Shown here in pieces: positions 1 through 8,102 of a DNA stretch of 64,000 nt; within the stretch, counting starts at the first letter, position 1; the number at the start of each line of letters is the position of its first letter. The notes beneath the pieces were generated by a model. It worked only from the letters and a program-made list of their open reading frames with translations, was not told where the DNA came from and searched no databases. Origin of the DNA: Actinomycetota bacterium (lineage in GTDB: Bacteria; Actinomycetota; Coriobacteriia; Anaerosomatales; Anaerosomataceae); assembly GCA_009773565.1 (NCBI GenBank), contig WSXY01000002.1, positions 62,001 to 126,000 on the forward strand. The letters run 5' to 3'. The position numbers were made by a program, and so were the translations under genes.

Positions 1-1
1 G

Positions 2-745
2 CTCGATGATCTCCTCGGCGAGGAGGGTTTTGACGCCGTGTTCGTCGGCAATGGCGCGGGGCTTCCGATGTTTCTCGGCGTACCTGGCGAGAACCTCAAC
101 GGCGTGTACAGCGCGAACGAGTTCCTCACGCGTGTGAACCTCATGAAGGCCTACGAGTTCCCTACGTACGACACGCCGGTTGCACGCGGGCGCAAAGTCG
201 CCGTCGTTGGCGGCGGCAACGTCGCAATGGACGCGGCGCGTACGGCCAAGCGCCTCGGTGCCGAGGAGGTCTTCCTCGTGTATCGCCGCTCGGAGGACGA
301 GATGCCGGCGCGGCGAGAAGAGGTCCACCACGCGCGCGAGGAAGGCATCGAGTTCAAGATGCTGTGCTCGCCAGCGGAGATCGTGGGTCGCGACGGGTTC
401 GTGACCGGCATGGTCGCCACGCGCATGGAGCTCACCGAGCCCGATGCGAGCGGACGGCGGGCGCCGGTCTGCGTTCTGGACTCGGATTTCACGATCGAGT
501 GCGACACCGTGATCATCGCGCTTGGCACGCGGGCGAATCCGCTTCTCTCGCAGACAACGCCGGACCTCGAGGTGTCTTCGCGCGGCTATATCGTCACTGA
601 TGAGGATGGCGCGACCAACAAGCCCGGCGTTTTTGCGGGTGGCGACATCGTCACGGGATCGGCGACGGTCATCCTTGCGATGGGTGCGGGAAAGAAGGCC
701 GCGCAGGCGATCGACCGTTGGTTGGATGCGACGAAGCGCAGCTAG
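2..745 (+). CDS. C-terminal part of a GltD/NfnB-like NAD(P)-dependent FAD oxidoreductase (partial, 5' end outside window)
   Basis: The frame is open from the first bases of the window and ends at TAG 743-745, so only about 247 C-terminal residues are present; family members are usually about 450-480 aa. The fragment has a second Rossmann fold for NADPH with VAVVGGGNVAMDAAR (around position 200 bp) followed by VYRRSEDEMPAR, typical of the glutamate synthase small subunit and of the NfnB/SudA flavoproteins. It ends with the FAD-binding GVFAGGDIVTGSATV signature. These enzymes pass electrons from NADPH through two FADs. Whether this copy is GltD, NfnB or sulfide dehydrogenase cannot be told without its N-terminal FeS part and its upstream neighbours. 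The internal GTG at position 38 is not considered a start because homology continues upstream of it. Confidence 0.85.
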   Translation, partial: LDDLLGEEGFDAVFVGNGAGLPMFLGVPGENLNGVYSANEFLTRVNLMKAYEFPTYDTPVARGRKVAVVGGGNVAMDAARTAKRLGAEEVFLVYRRSEDEMPARREEVHHAREEGIEFKMLCSPAEIVGRDGFVTGMVATRMELTEPDASGRRAPVCVLDSDFTIECDTVIIALGTRANPLLSQTTPDLEVSSRGYIVTDEDGATNKPGVFAGGDIVTGSATVILAMGAGKKAAQAIDRWLDATKRS

Positions 746-767
746 GTACTCTCGGCGGTTCATGGGT

Positions 768-773
768 TATACT
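768..773 (+). promoter_or_regulatory. possible -10 box upstream of the LytTR regulator
   Basis: TATACT lies about 60 bp before the start of the LytTR regulator gene in the short gap after the GltD-like gene. No convincing -35 hexamer is seen at the usual distance, so this is a weak call. Confidence 0.3.
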
Positions 774-831
774 CTGTGGCACAATGGGCAGATGAGCGGC
801 ACAAAGACCGTTCGTCCGGAAGTGGGTGGCA

Positions 832-1581
832 ATGGCTGCGGAAGAACTCATCAACGTCCTATGCGTTGATGATGATGTCTCCATCGTCGAGATGATCAAG
901 ATGGGTCTCGAGAACGACGGGATGCACGTGCTCTCGGCGGGAGACGGCGCAGAGGCGCTCGAGGTGCTCGCGGCCGAGCCGGTCGATGTCATCCTGCTCG
1001 ACATCATGATGCCCCGGGTGGACGGCTGGATGGCTCTGATGGAGATTCGCAACAACCCCCTCACTGCGGACATCCCGGTCATCATGCTGACCGCGAAGAC
1101 CCAGGACCTTGCGAAGATCCTCGCGTTCAAGCAGGGCGTTCAGCAGTACGTCACCAAGCCGTTCAACCTCATGGAGCTTTCCGCACGGGTCAGGAGTCTG
1201 ACCAGGAACCGCCCCCGTGCCGCTATCGGTGGCCCGGGCGGGGAGAGCGATTTCCGCAAACTCGCCGTTCGCAAGGGCGGTCGCACCGTTTTGCTCAATC
1301 TCGACGATATCGTCTATATCTCGGCAAAGAACAAGTCGACCTATGTGCATACGTACGAGAACCAGTACCTTGTCGACCTCACGCTGACAGAGCTCGAAGC
1401 GAAGTTCCTCAAAGAGACATTCGAGCGGGTACATCGGTCATACATGGTCAACCTGAACAAGGTCAAGGAGATACTCCGCGTCGACGGGGCGTACGTGGTG
1501 GTCGTGACTGATCGCGACGAGACGCAGATCCCGGTAGCCCGACGCCAGGTTCGCGACTTCCGGGGATCGGTGGGCATCTGA
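832..1581 (+). CDS. LytTR-family response regulator
   Basis: The protein has an N-terminal receiver domain (about residues 7-122) with the acidic pocket VDDD, phospho-acceptor Asp57 in VILLDIMMP and Lys109 in YVTKP. A LytTR DNA-binding domain follows (about 145-248), with the typical KNKSTYVHTYE and FERVHRSYMVNLNKV stretches. LytTR regulators bind direct repeats and often control cell-surface or secreted-protein genes. ATG 832 is preferred over GTG 826 because GGAAG at 818-822 is 9 nt upstream of the ATG but only 3 nt from the GTG. The stop shares one base with the next start, indicating translational coupling to the membrane-anchored surface protein. No histidine kinase is adjacent. Confidence 0.9.
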   Translation: MAAEELINVLCVDDDVSIVEMIKMGLENDGMHVLSAGDGAEALEVLAAEPVDVILLDIMMPRVDGWMALMEIRNNPLTADIPVIMLTAKTQDLAKILAFKQGVQQYVTKPFNLMELSARVRSLTRNRPRAAIGGPGGESDFRKLAVRKGGRTVLLNLDDIVYISAKNKSTYVHTYENQYLVDLTLTELEAKFLKETFERVHRSYMVNLNKVKEILRVDGAYVVVVTDRDETQIPVARRQVRDFRGSVGI

Positions 1582-2657
1582 TGCTGCGGTGGCGTCGCGG
1601 ATCCGTAGCGCTTGTCGCTCTCGCCCTTATCACCACCTTCGCGCTACCGCTTCCGGCGGTTGCGGTACGTACGCTCGGACTCAGCACGGGTAAGTTCGAG
1701 TTCACCGTCGCTGCGGGCCAGAAGGGCAGCGGCGAGGTTGTCGTCATGAACAGCGGCGATGAGCCGCTCCAGGTGCTCATCTATGCGGCAAACCAGAAGA
1801 TCGACGCAAAGGGCCAGGCCGAGTATGTAGTGCCGAGCCCTGAAGATACGAACGCAATCACGAATGCCGCCTCGTGGCTTCGTCTGACGATCGATGCCGA
1901 GCAGAAGGCGCTCGGGAATACGCCGTACATCGACCTCAAGCCAGGACAGCGGGTGCCGGTCCACTTCGAGTTCGAGGTACCCGATGGTGTGCCGCCAGGT
2001 GACCACCAGATTATGCTCTTCTTCCAGATGATGGCGGGCGAAGCTCCAAAGGATAGTTCCGGGACGGCAGTCTCTGGTCGGCTCGGCTCGCGCATCCGGG
2101 TCCGCGTGAAGGGTGACATCGTCGAGCGACTTGAGGTGCGCCCGTTTGCCGTGCGCAACTTCATCATCGGCGACACAATCCCCTACACACTTCTTATCCG
2201 CAACGATGGCAACATCGACAAGACCGTCAATGGTCGCGTCATGCTGCTCGATGGGAGCGAGAACGAACTCGAATCGAGCGCTGTGGCGACCGAGACAACC
2301 ATCTTCGCAGGCTCGAACGTTGAGTTAAGCGGTTCGCTTGGCAAGGGTCGAATCGGACGCTACACGGCGCGCTTCGAGATGAAGTACCCGAAAGAGGGCT
2401 CGGACTCCGGGGTTGCCGAGCGCATCGTGAAGGACCGCACCGTCATCATCATCCCGATGTGGCTTGCCGTCGGGCTCATTCTCGTGGTGGGTGGCGCAGC
2501 GTTGTGGGCCTCCTGGCGCATGAGCGTCAAGGCGGCCGAGCGGCGCATCAGGCGGGAGCGCGCTGCGAAGCGGCCGACCGCAATGAATCGCCGGGCGACC
2601 GATGAGAGCTACTACAATCCCGATGACGAGGACCGCCCCGCGAGCCTTCCGGAATAG
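1581..2657 (+). CDS. membrane-anchored WxL-interacting-like (DUF916-like) surface protein
   Basis: The product is 358 aa, with a signal peptide (residues 1-28, hydrophobic core and AVA cleavage region), two predicted beta-sandwich domains and one transmembrane helix near 293-315. A basic and acidic cytoplasmic tail of about 40 residues follows. The first domain begins FEFTVAAGQKGSGEVVVMN and contains NSGDEPLQVLIYAANQ, and the second begins near RPFAVRNFIIGDTIPYTLL. This order resembles DUF916/WxL-interacting proteins, which hold surface proteins on the cell wall through Ig-like domains and a C-terminal anchor. The family assignment rests on architecture and remote similarity. The ATG overlaps the stop of the LytTR gene by one base, so the two are probably co-expressed. 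Two small secreted proteins lie just downstream on the other strand and are possible partners. Confidence 0.55.
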   Translation: MLRWRRGSVALVALALITTFALPLPAVAVRTLGLSTGKFEFTVAAGQKGSGEVVVMNSGDEPLQVLIYAANQKIDAKGQAEYVVPSPEDTNAITNAASWLRLTIDAEQKALGNTPYIDLKPGQRVPVHFEFEVPDGVPPGDHQIMLFFQMMAGEAPKDSSGTAVSGRLGSRIRVRVKGDIVERLEVRPFAVRNFIIGDTIPYTLLIRNDGNIDKTVNGRVMLLDGSENELESSAVATETTIFAGSNVELSGSLGKGRIGRYTARFEMKYPKEGSDSGVAERIVKDRTVIIIPMWLAVGLILVVGGAALWASWRMSVKAAERRIRRERAAKRPTAMNRRATDESYYNPDDEDRPASLPE

Positions 2658-2697
2658 CGAACCGCCGGCCACGTGTGTGACCGGCGGACAGGGGTTC
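2658..2697. terminator. bidirectional hairpin between convergent genes
   Basis: GAACCGCCGG pairs with a CCGGCGG segment and a GGTTC segment (2662-2668 with 2681-2687, extended by 2658-2662 with 2693-2697). It lies between the stops of the DUF916-like gene and the small secreted protein gene. There is no strong T-run on either side. Confidence 0.5.
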
Positions 2698-2710
2698 GTT
2701 GAGAGCGGCC

Positions 2711-2998
2711 CTACTCGGTAATGATCCAGTAGGCCGCGGTGTCTTCCGGCAGTGGGATGCTGGTTCCCGAAGTGTGACCGCCGGTGTAGGTGGAGTCCCC
2801 GCTGGCGGTCTCCATCACGAGGGTCCACTCGGTGTTCGCCTGCACGAGAATCCCGGTGTCGGTGGCGGTGACGCTCGCCCTTGTCGCAACGTGACCGGTG
2901 ACTGCCGTGCTCCCGCTGGAGGCGGCAGTGGCGGCGACGGGGAGAATGACTGCGGCTGCGAGCACCACTGCCATCATGGTGATCATCATCCGCTTCAT
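2711..2998 (-). CDS. small secreted protein with a WxL-like motif
   Basis: A 95-aa protein with a clear signal peptide (MKRMMITMMAVVLAAAVILP, cleavage near AATA/AAS). The mature part of about 70 residues is rich in Thr, Ser and Gly and is probably all-beta. ATG 2998 is chosen because GGAGGTGA sits 5 nt upstream; the in-frame GTG at 3007 falls inside that ribosome binding site. The mature part contains NTEWTLVMET, a Trp-x-Leu tripeptide in a context like the first WxL motif of Gram-positive surface proteins. The second motif is not seen, so membership in that family is only suggested. It faces the DUF916-like membrane protein gene, which fits a role as a secreted or wall-associated partner. 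Confidence 0.6.
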   Translation of the reverse strand: MKRMMITMMAVVLAAAVILPVAATAASSGSTAVTGHVATRASVTATDTGILVQANTEWTLVMETASGDSTYTGGHTSGTSIPLPEDTAAYWIITE

Positions 2999-3000
2999 CG

Positions 3001-3192
3001 TGCTCACCTCCGCCGTCAGGTCCCTCTTACTCCTGATATCGGAGGATGCACGGTATATTCATTAGGACTAACGGATGAACGGCACCGTTAAGAGGAAGAT
3101 TCATGCCACTGATTTGCGAAGAGTGACGTGCGATGCGGTACAAGTGACCACTGGTCGCCTCTATGTGCTTATAGGCCGCGTGCGAAGCGGCG
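3001..3192 (-). promoter_or_regulatory. upstream region of the small secreted protein with an inverted repeat
   Basis: About 190 bp of non-coding DNA lie between the terminator of the neighbouring gene and this start. It holds the inverted repeat TAACGG (3069-3074) / CCGTTA (3085-3090) with a 10-nt spacer. On the minus strand it also contains the word CCTAATGAA, which recurs upstream of the gene starting at 26617. A LytTR or other operator is possible; no consensus promoter was identified with confidence. Confidence 0.3.
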
Positions 3193-3227
3193 CAAAAGAA
3201 AAGAGCCCGCGCAGTGCGCGGGCTCTT
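3193..3227 (-). terminator. rho-independent terminator of the secreted protein gene at 3246-3656
   Basis: A perfect 12-bp stem AAGAGCCCGCGC / GCGCGGGCTCTT (3201-3212 with 3216-3227) with a 3-nt loop. On the minus strand it is followed by TTCTTTTG, a good T-tract. Confidence 0.85.
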
Positions 3228-3245
3228 CATCGTGCGGTGGGTGAG

Positions 3246-3656
3246 TTACTGCGCCAAGGTGAAGACGATCGAGCCAGCGGGGTTGTCGTTCGGGTTGTCG
3301 TAGCTGGCCATGCCGGAGACAGAGTAGTTGACGGCGATGCTGCCGCCGCGCAGACCGGTTGTGGCGTCAACAGTTGTCGCTGTGAGGTTCGTGAACGTGC
3401 CGGTCGTGACCACAGCAGTCATGGTCGCGGAACGGTTGGACTTGCCTTCGATCTTCTTGACAACTGTGTTTGCGGTGCCTGGCTCGAGCACACCCAGATC
3501 GATGCCGGTCGGGATGGTGATCTCAACCTTGGGGTTCGTGGTAGCGGTGACTGCGACTGAACCGGTGCTTGCGGTCGTGGGTGCTGCATTTGCATAAACC
3601 GCTACGCCGAAGAGCGCTACCACCATGATTACTGCGATGAGTGCTGTCCGCTTCAT
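3246..3656 (-). CDS. secreted beta-rich protein of unknown function
   Basis: A 136-aa product with a signal peptide (MKRTALIAVIMVVALFGVAV, cleavage near ANA/APT). The mature chain is rich in Thr, Val and Gly with alternating hydrophobic residues, suggesting a single beta-sandwich like those of small surface or pilus-associated proteins. ATG 3656 has AAGGAGTGAAGG just upstream; an in-frame extension to 3755 has no signal-peptide character and is rejected. The gene has its own strong terminator and about 200 bp of upstream non-coding DNA, so it is monocistronic. Its N-terminus resembles that of the small secreted protein at 2711-2998, and both may belong to the surface system encoded by the facing LytTR/DUF916-like pair. 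No enzymatic motif is visible. Confidence 0.6.
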   Translation of the reverse strand: MKRTALIAVIMVVALFGVAVYANAAPTTASTGSVAVTATTNPKVEITIPTGIDLGVLEPGTANTVVKKIEGKSNRSATMTAVVTTGTFTNLTATTVDATTGLRGGSIAVNYSVSGMASYDNPNDNPAGSIVFTLAQ

Positions 3657-3861
3657 TTCCTTCACTCCTTCTACTGTTTCAATGGTCTGCGCCTCTGGCG
3701 CGTTGTTCCCGTTCGAGCCAGCCCTTTTGGCTGACATAGGAAGTATCGGGAGCACCTGAACATGAATAAACCCTCATTTGCCGTACGGCGCAATAGTGTG
3801 ACTAAAGGCACATATGGGGGCGATGAGCGGCCTTTCGTCGCCCCAGCGGCTGTGTTCGCGG
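3657..3861 (-). promoter_or_regulatory. non-coding leader region with hairpins
   Basis: This 205-bp gap precedes the secreted protein gene. Read leftward it contains AGCCaaaaGGCT and GCGCCagaGGCGC hairpins shortly before the ribosome binding site, so the mRNA leader is probably structured. Comparison with c-di-GMP (GEMM) and c-di-AMP riboswitch consensus elements did not give a match by eye. Confidence 0.3.
3817..3844 (-). terminator. hairpin downstream of the UPF0210 gene
   Basis: GGGGCGA (3817-3823) pairs with TCGCCCC (3838-3844), 18 nt beyond the stop of the leftward UPF0210 gene. There is no T-tract, so it may be only a 3'-end stabiliser. Confidence 0.4.
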
Positions 3862-5226
3862 TTAGTTCCTGAGGCTGCTGAGTGGCGCCGGAACTCTGCC
3901 GCCGCGACGCACGAGCCGCGTTCCGGCCCATCCGTTGACGGCCATGACGGGCGCCGCACCGAGGAGGCCGCCGAAGGAAACGTGGTCGCCAACCACCCTC
4001 CCTGGTACGGGTATGAGCCGTGCTGCGGTGGTCTTCGAGTTGATGACGCCGATGGCGCAGGCGTCGGAGATGATTGCGGCGATAGTCTCGGCAGGTGTGT
4101 CGCCGGGAATGGCAATCATGTCGAGGCCCACCGAGCACACCGACATCATCGCTTCGAGCTTCTCCAGCGTGAGGGCGCCGCACTCGACGGCGCGGACCAT
4201 CCCGCTATCCTCGGAGACGGGGATGAATGCGCCGGAGAGCCCGCCGATCGAGCTCGTGCCCATCGCCCCACCCTTCTTGATAGCGTCATTGAGGAGTGCG
4301 AGTGCGGTCGTTGTACCTGGCCCGCCCACGCGCCCGACGCCGATCGCTTCGAGGATCTCGGCAACGCTGTCGCCGTCGGCGGGCGTCGGTGCGAGTGAAA
4401 GATCGACGATGCCCATCGCGACGCCCAGACGACGTGCGGCCTCGCGCGCGACAAGCTCACCGGCGCGTGTGATCTTGAACGACGTCGCCTTGATGGCTTC
4501 TGCTACAGCGGTCAGGTCGGCATCCTCTGGCAGCGAGCGCACGACGGCGTTGACGACGCCCGGGCCGGAGATACCGACGTTCACGACGACATCCGCCTCA
4601 CCCGAACCGTGTACGGCCCCGGCCATGAACGGGTTGTCCTCGACCATATTGCAGAATACGACCAGTTTCGCGCAGCCGATGCCGTCACGGTCGGCAGTTG
4701 CCGCGGCCGTCGCCTTCACGGTCTCGGCCATGAGCATGACGGCGTCCATATTGATTCCGGCGCGTGTGGAGGCAACGTTCACCGAGGCACACACGCGGTC
4801 TGTGGTCGCAAGCGCGGACGGCATCGAGTCGATCACCTGACGATCAGCCTGGCCGATGCCCTTGTGCACGAGCGCGGAGAACCCGCCGATGAAGTCGACA
4901 CCGACCTCTTTGGCCGCGCGATCCATCGCTTCGGCGACCGGCGTGAGGTCTCCGCGCGCACCCGCGACGATCTCTGCGATCGGCGTGACCGAGATGCGCT
5001 TGTTGATAATCGGGATGCCGAACTCGCGTGCGATTGCCTCGCACGTTGGCACGAGGTGCTCGGCGACAGTGGTGAGGCGGTCGTAGACGCGGGTTGCGAG
5101 CGTGTCGACATCACCTGACGCGCACTCCTTGAGTGAGACACCAAGCGTCACCGTTCGGATGTCGAGGTGCTGCTGCGTGACCATCGTGAGGGTCTCGGCG
5201 ATCTCCTCGGGCGTTATCTGAAGCAT
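3862..5226 (-). CDS. PFL family protein (UPF0210/DUF711)
   Basis: A 454-aa protein matching the length and conserved stretches of UPF0210: [32 protein letters not shown], a Gly-rich [16 protein letters not shown] and the C-terminal [12 protein letters not shown]. The family shares a fold with pyruvate formate-lyase-like proteins but has no established reaction. It is almost always paired with a small ACT-domain protein (UPF0237), which here lies 12 bp upstream in the same transcript, supporting the call. ATG 5226 is preceded by GGAGG. The role may involve amino-acid-responsive metabolism, inferred only from the ACT partner. Confidence 0.9.
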   Translation of the reverse strand: MLQITPEEIAETLTMVTQQHLDIRTVTLGVSLKECASGDVDTLATRVYDRLTTVAEHLVPTCEAIAREFGIPIINKRISVTPIAEIVAGARGDLTPVAEAMDRAAKEVGVDFIGGFSALVHKGIGQADRQVIDSMPSALATTDRVCASVNVASTRAGINMDAVMLMAETVKATAAATADRDGIGCAKLVVFCNMVEDNPFMAGAVHGSGEADVVVNVGISGPGVVNAVVRSLPEDADLTAVAEAIKATSFKITRAGELVAREAARRLGVAMGIVDLSLAPTPADGDSVAEILEAIGVGRVGGPGTTTALALLNDAIKKGGAMGTSSIGGLSGAFIPVSEDSGMVRAVECGALTLEKLEAMMSVCSVGLDMIAIPGDTPAETIAAIISDACAIGVINSKTTAARLIPVPGRVVGDHVSFGGLLGAAPVMAVNGWAGTRLVRRGGRVPAPLSSLRN

Positions 5227-5238
5227 CAGGCCTCCGGC

Positions 5239-5514
5239 CTATACGCGGTGCATAAAGGCGAACACATCTTCGCGCTGCAGCGTGATCTGTAGCCCGAGTT
5301 CTTTAGCGACGGCCGTAAGGTGCGCCTGGACATCCTCGAAGGCACATGCCTCTTCATCGACGGTCACGAGCATCGTCATCGAGAAGACGCCCGAGAGAAT
5401 CGTCTGGCGGATGTCTTCGATGTTGGCGCCGGCCGCGGCAAGCGCGTTGGAGACAGCCGCAACGATGCCGACGCGGTCTTCGCCGAGCACGGACAGGATA
5501 GCTCTCGTCTTCAT
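5239..5514 (-). CDS. ACT domain protein (UPF0237 family)
   Basis: A 91-aa single ACT domain beginning MKTRAILSVLGEDRVGIVAA, followed by AAAGANIEDIRQTILSGVFS, matching the UPF0237 family in length and sequence. ACT domains bind amino acids or other small ligands. ATG 5514 is chosen over a longer in-frame reading to 5577, since it gives the standard family length and has GGGGGTG upstream. It is the first gene of a two-gene unit with the UPF0210 gene and probably regulates or assists it. Confidence 0.9.
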   Translation of the reverse strand: MKTRAILSVLGEDRVGIVAAVSNALAAAGANIEDIRQTILSGVFSMTMLVTVDEEACAFEDVQAHLTAVAKELGLQITLQREDVFAFMHRV

Positions 5515-5610
5515 CGGGCACCCCCAGGGACTGTTCGGATGTCTCACCAGGCTATACTGAGCGCGCGGGCGCTTCAAGGCGCAGGAGCCGAGGCCGGTGG
5601 AGGATATGAC

Positions 5611-5829
5611 GTGGCGATACCGATAGTCCCGATCAAATCAGGGGATGTTGTGCGGCTCAAGAAGGCACACCCCTGTGGCACGAACGAGTGGGAAGTGAAC
5701 AAACTCGGGATGGACATCGGGCTCACCTGTATGGGGTGCGGCCGCAAGGTGCGCCTCGAGCGATACGACTTCGACCGTCGCTTTCGCGGCTTCGAGCGGC
5801 GCGCAGACGAGCGTCCGACGGAATCCTAG
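5611..5829 (+). CDS. DUF951 family protein
   Basis: A 72-aa protein with the DUF951 core DVVRLKKAHPCGTNEWEV followed by GLTCMGCGRKVRLER. The three cysteines (CG, CxxC) suggest a small metal-binding or beta-barrel nucleic-acid-associated protein; the function is unknown. GTG 5611 is chosen because GGAGGA (5599-5604) is 6 nt upstream and the result fits the family length. A TATACT -10-like box at 5553-5558 is a possible promoter. The stop TAG overlaps the stop of the convergent M23-like gene at the palindrome CTAG (5826-5829). Confidence 0.85.
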   Translation: MAIPIVPIKSGDVVRLKKAHPCGTNEWEVNKLGMDIGLTCMGCGRKVRLERYDFDRRFRGFERRADERPTES

Positions 5830-6746
5830 GAGCCGGTCAGGCGTTCGAGCTTCCCGGGGACCGCTATCTGGTTGAGCTGTACATGCACGTGGTCGCCGCC
5901 GTTTCGCGTGTAGCCACCCAGTTGCAGGGCGACTTTTCCGGACATTTCCCGCACGCATGCGATGCGTGAGACGCCGCCCGCGACCCGCTCGCCGACCTTG
6001 ACGCTCACGTCGTCGACATGGATGAGCACCACATCCACTTCGGCCCAGCCGTCAGGGCGGATGTGAATCTCGTAGTCCGGATACTTCTCGTAGAGGTTGT
6101 ATGAGCGAATCTGGACGACCGTCCCCGTCACGGGGGCGAAGACATCCGTGCCCGGGTCGGCGCCGACGTCGATGGCGGTATCGGGGGCTCCCCGGCGATT
6201 GCTTCTCCACAGGCGAAGGACCTTGCCGTCCCACACGGTCTGAACGACCGACGATGCTTCGGCGCTGGCGCTGGCGCTTGCGAGTGAACTGCGCGGAACC
6301 GCCTTGTTCTTTGCAGCGAGCGCCATATCGGCATCACCGACGAGTGATGACAGGTGAATCGCCTGTTCGCCGGAGGCCTGGTGGAACGCGATCGCAGTGA
6401 CGTCGTTTCCATCGATCGGCAGCCGGAGCATCAGGCTGCGGTATGAGGCGAACGTTGGCGTGGGGTCGCGGGGCGGTACACCGGGGGTCGCGCTGACTGA
6501 TGCCGACGCGGTCGTCTCGGCAGACGGCGTCAGCGCTTGCGGACGACGCGCGATAGACGCTGCTAACAGGAGTGCGACGATGGCGAGAGCTGCTACCAGC
6601 GTGTAGACGGGCCAGCGACTCGATCTGCGACTGCGGTGGCGACCTCCGACGACGATGCCGGTGTCCCTGATCGGCCCGAGTCGCGACGGCGTCGAGGTGC
6701 GGCGCAGGGGTGCTCGCCCGCCCACCCGTGGCTGGCGCGGGGTCAC
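5826..6746 (-). CDS. membrane-anchored M23-peptidase-like protein, probably inactive
   Basis: A 306-aa protein with a basic cytoplasmic N-terminus, one transmembrane helix (about residues 45-67), a Ser/Thr/Ala-rich linker and a C-terminal LytM/M23-like beta domain. The domain shows DTAIDVGADPGTDVFAPVTG, VDVVLIHVDDVSVKVGERV and DHVHVQLN. The aligned Asp and the HxH pair of M23 zinc endopeptidases are present. The first zinc-binding His (usual HxGxD) is replaced, so catalysis is doubtful and a peptidoglycan-binding or regulatory role is more likely. The start overlaps the capA stop by 4 nt (ATGA), so the two are coupled. Confidence 0.65.
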   Translation of the reverse strand: MTPRQPRVGGRAPLRRTSTPSRLGPIRDTGIVVGGRHRSRRSSRWPVYTLVAALAIVALLLAASIARRPQALTPSAETTASASVSATPGVPPRDPTPTFASYRSLMLRLPIDGNDVTAIAFHQASGEQAIHLSSLVGDADMALAAKNKAVPRSSLASASASAEASSVVQTVWDGKVLRLWRSNRRGAPDTAIDVGADPGTDVFAPVTGTVVQIRSYNLYEKYPDYEIHIRPDGWAEVDVVLIHVDDVSVKVGERVAGGVSRIACVREMSGKVALQLGGYTRNGGDHVHVQLNQIAVPGKLERLTGS

Positions 6747-7975
6747 GGTGTCACCGTCGCCGTATCGCCCTCGATCGACACCGTCGTGGCTCGCTTCGCG
6801 GAGATGTCTTTGAGCCGCTTGAGGATGACGGTAGCCTCGCTGCCAGAAACGAACTCGGGCTTGCCGTAGCTGTCGAGGTAGACGGGCGTGACCTTCACGT
6901 CCGTGACACCGTCAGGCCCGAGCGCGGCATCCAGGATGAACGCCTCGCCGGTCTTGCGGGAGTAGTGGTCGAACACGAAGTCGCCCGTTGAATACGCGAT
7001 GAGGCGACCCTTGTAGAACTCGACGGCCTGAATGACGTGCGGATGATGCGAGAGGACCATGTCGGCACCCGCATCGATGGTCATCTGCGCGTCGCGGACC
7101 TGATCGCCGTTCGCGTCATCCTTGTACTCGACGCCCCAGTGGAACGAGACGACGACGTAGTCATACTGCTTCTTCGCCTCGCGGACTGCGGCTACAACTT
7201 CGTCCATGTTGTTGCGGCCCTGTGCGAGGCCGGCCCGCGATCCGGTCGCAACGAAGCCGGGCGGCAGAATATGCGAGAAGGACAGGAACGCCACCGTGGC
7301 GCCATCGCGCTCCACGACCGCCGGCTTCCAGGCCGCCTTCTTGTCGGCGCCCGCGCCTGCCGACCCGATTCCGCGGGCATTGAGCGAGGCGATCGTGTCG
7401 GCGAGGGCCTCGGGGCCGTAGTCGAGCACGTGGTTGTTGCCGAGAGACAACAGGTCGAAGCCTGCGGCGGCGAGACCCTCGATGCCGCGCGGGTCGCCTC
7501 GGAATGTCACGTCTTTCGTCGCGTTCTTGACCCCGCCGCTTGAGAGCGGGCTTTCGAGGTTGCCGATCGTGACATCTGCCGCCTTGAGGTGCGTCGCGAC
7601 CGCGGAGAGAGGGGCGAGTCCACCTTCCGACTGGATGAGGCTCTTCACGCGGCGATCGAAGATCATGTCGCCGACCGCGGAGATGGTGAGGGTCGCGGGC
7701 CGGCCCGCCTCTAGTACGGTGGTCGATGCAGACGCCGCGATCGAGGCGGCGCGCGTTGCGAGCGCTGAGGGTTCAGGCGAGCGGAGCGTCGCCGCCGCCA
7801 GGAGATCGCTGGTGGCTACTCGCGGCCGCACAAGGGCGAGCGTGCCGAAGGCCGCTGCAGCTACCACGATTGCGCTCACGACGAGTATGGCGACCGTTCG
7901 CAGCCGCTTGGCGGAGCGCCGCCGCGTCTCGCGAAGTGCGGCCCTTGACGCCATTCTGGAAGGGGAATCTGACAT
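6743..7975 (-). CDS. capA: CapA/poly-gamma-glutamate synthesis family metallophosphatase-like protein
   Basis: A 410-aa protein with a cytoplasmic basic segment, one N-terminal membrane helix (about residues 30-52), a low-complexity linker and a C-terminal CapA domain. The domain shows AVGDMIFDR, GNLESPL, SLGNNHVLDYG, VSFHWGVEY, LSHHPHVIQ and YSTGDFVFDH, the metal-binding blocks of the calcineurin-like fold of CapA/PgsA proteins. These act outside the membrane in making or anchoring anionic surface polymers. No capB or capC is nearby, so the substrate is unknown. ATG 7975 is chosen; a 138-residue upstream extension overlaps the ATPase G gene antisense and is rejected. It is followed by the coupled M23-like gene and is divergent from the ATPase operon. 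Confidence 0.8.
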   Translation of the reverse strand: MSDSPSRMASRAALRETRRRSAKRLRTVAILVVSAIVVAAAAFGTLALVRPRVATSDLLAAATLRSPEPSALATRAASIAASASTTVLEAGRPATLTISAVGDMIFDRRVKSLIQSEGGLAPLSAVATHLKAADVTIGNLESPLSSGGVKNATKDVTFRGDPRGIEGLAAAGFDLLSLGNNHVLDYGPEALADTIASLNARGIGSAGAGADKKAAWKPAVVERDGATVAFLSFSHILPPGFVATGSRAGLAQGRNNMDEVVAAVREAKKQYDYVVVSFHWGVEYKDDANGDQVRDAQMTIDAGADMVLSHHPHVIQAVEFYKGRLIAYSTGDFVFDHYSRKTGEAFILDAALGPDGVTDVKVTPVYLDSYGKPEFVSGSEATVILKRLKDISAKRATTVSIEGDTATVTP

Positions 7976-8102
7976 GGGCTCCGCCGTTGTGGTTCGTATG
8001 TTCTCGCGCACAAGGGTACCAGCAGCACGCAAGTCGTGCGTACCGTTCTGCTGATGGTAGAATCGGCGATACAAACGACGGACATTTGTCGAAGGTGGGA
8101 TC

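Noticed and set aside
3657-3755. Longer start for the 136-aa secreted protein
   Set aside because: The extra 33 residues have no signal-peptide character and ATG 3656 has a strong ribosome binding site.
3657-3800. c-di-GMP (GEMM) riboswitch before the secreted protein gene
   Set aside because: There are hairpins, but the GEMM core and its tetraloop-receptor pattern are not recognisable.
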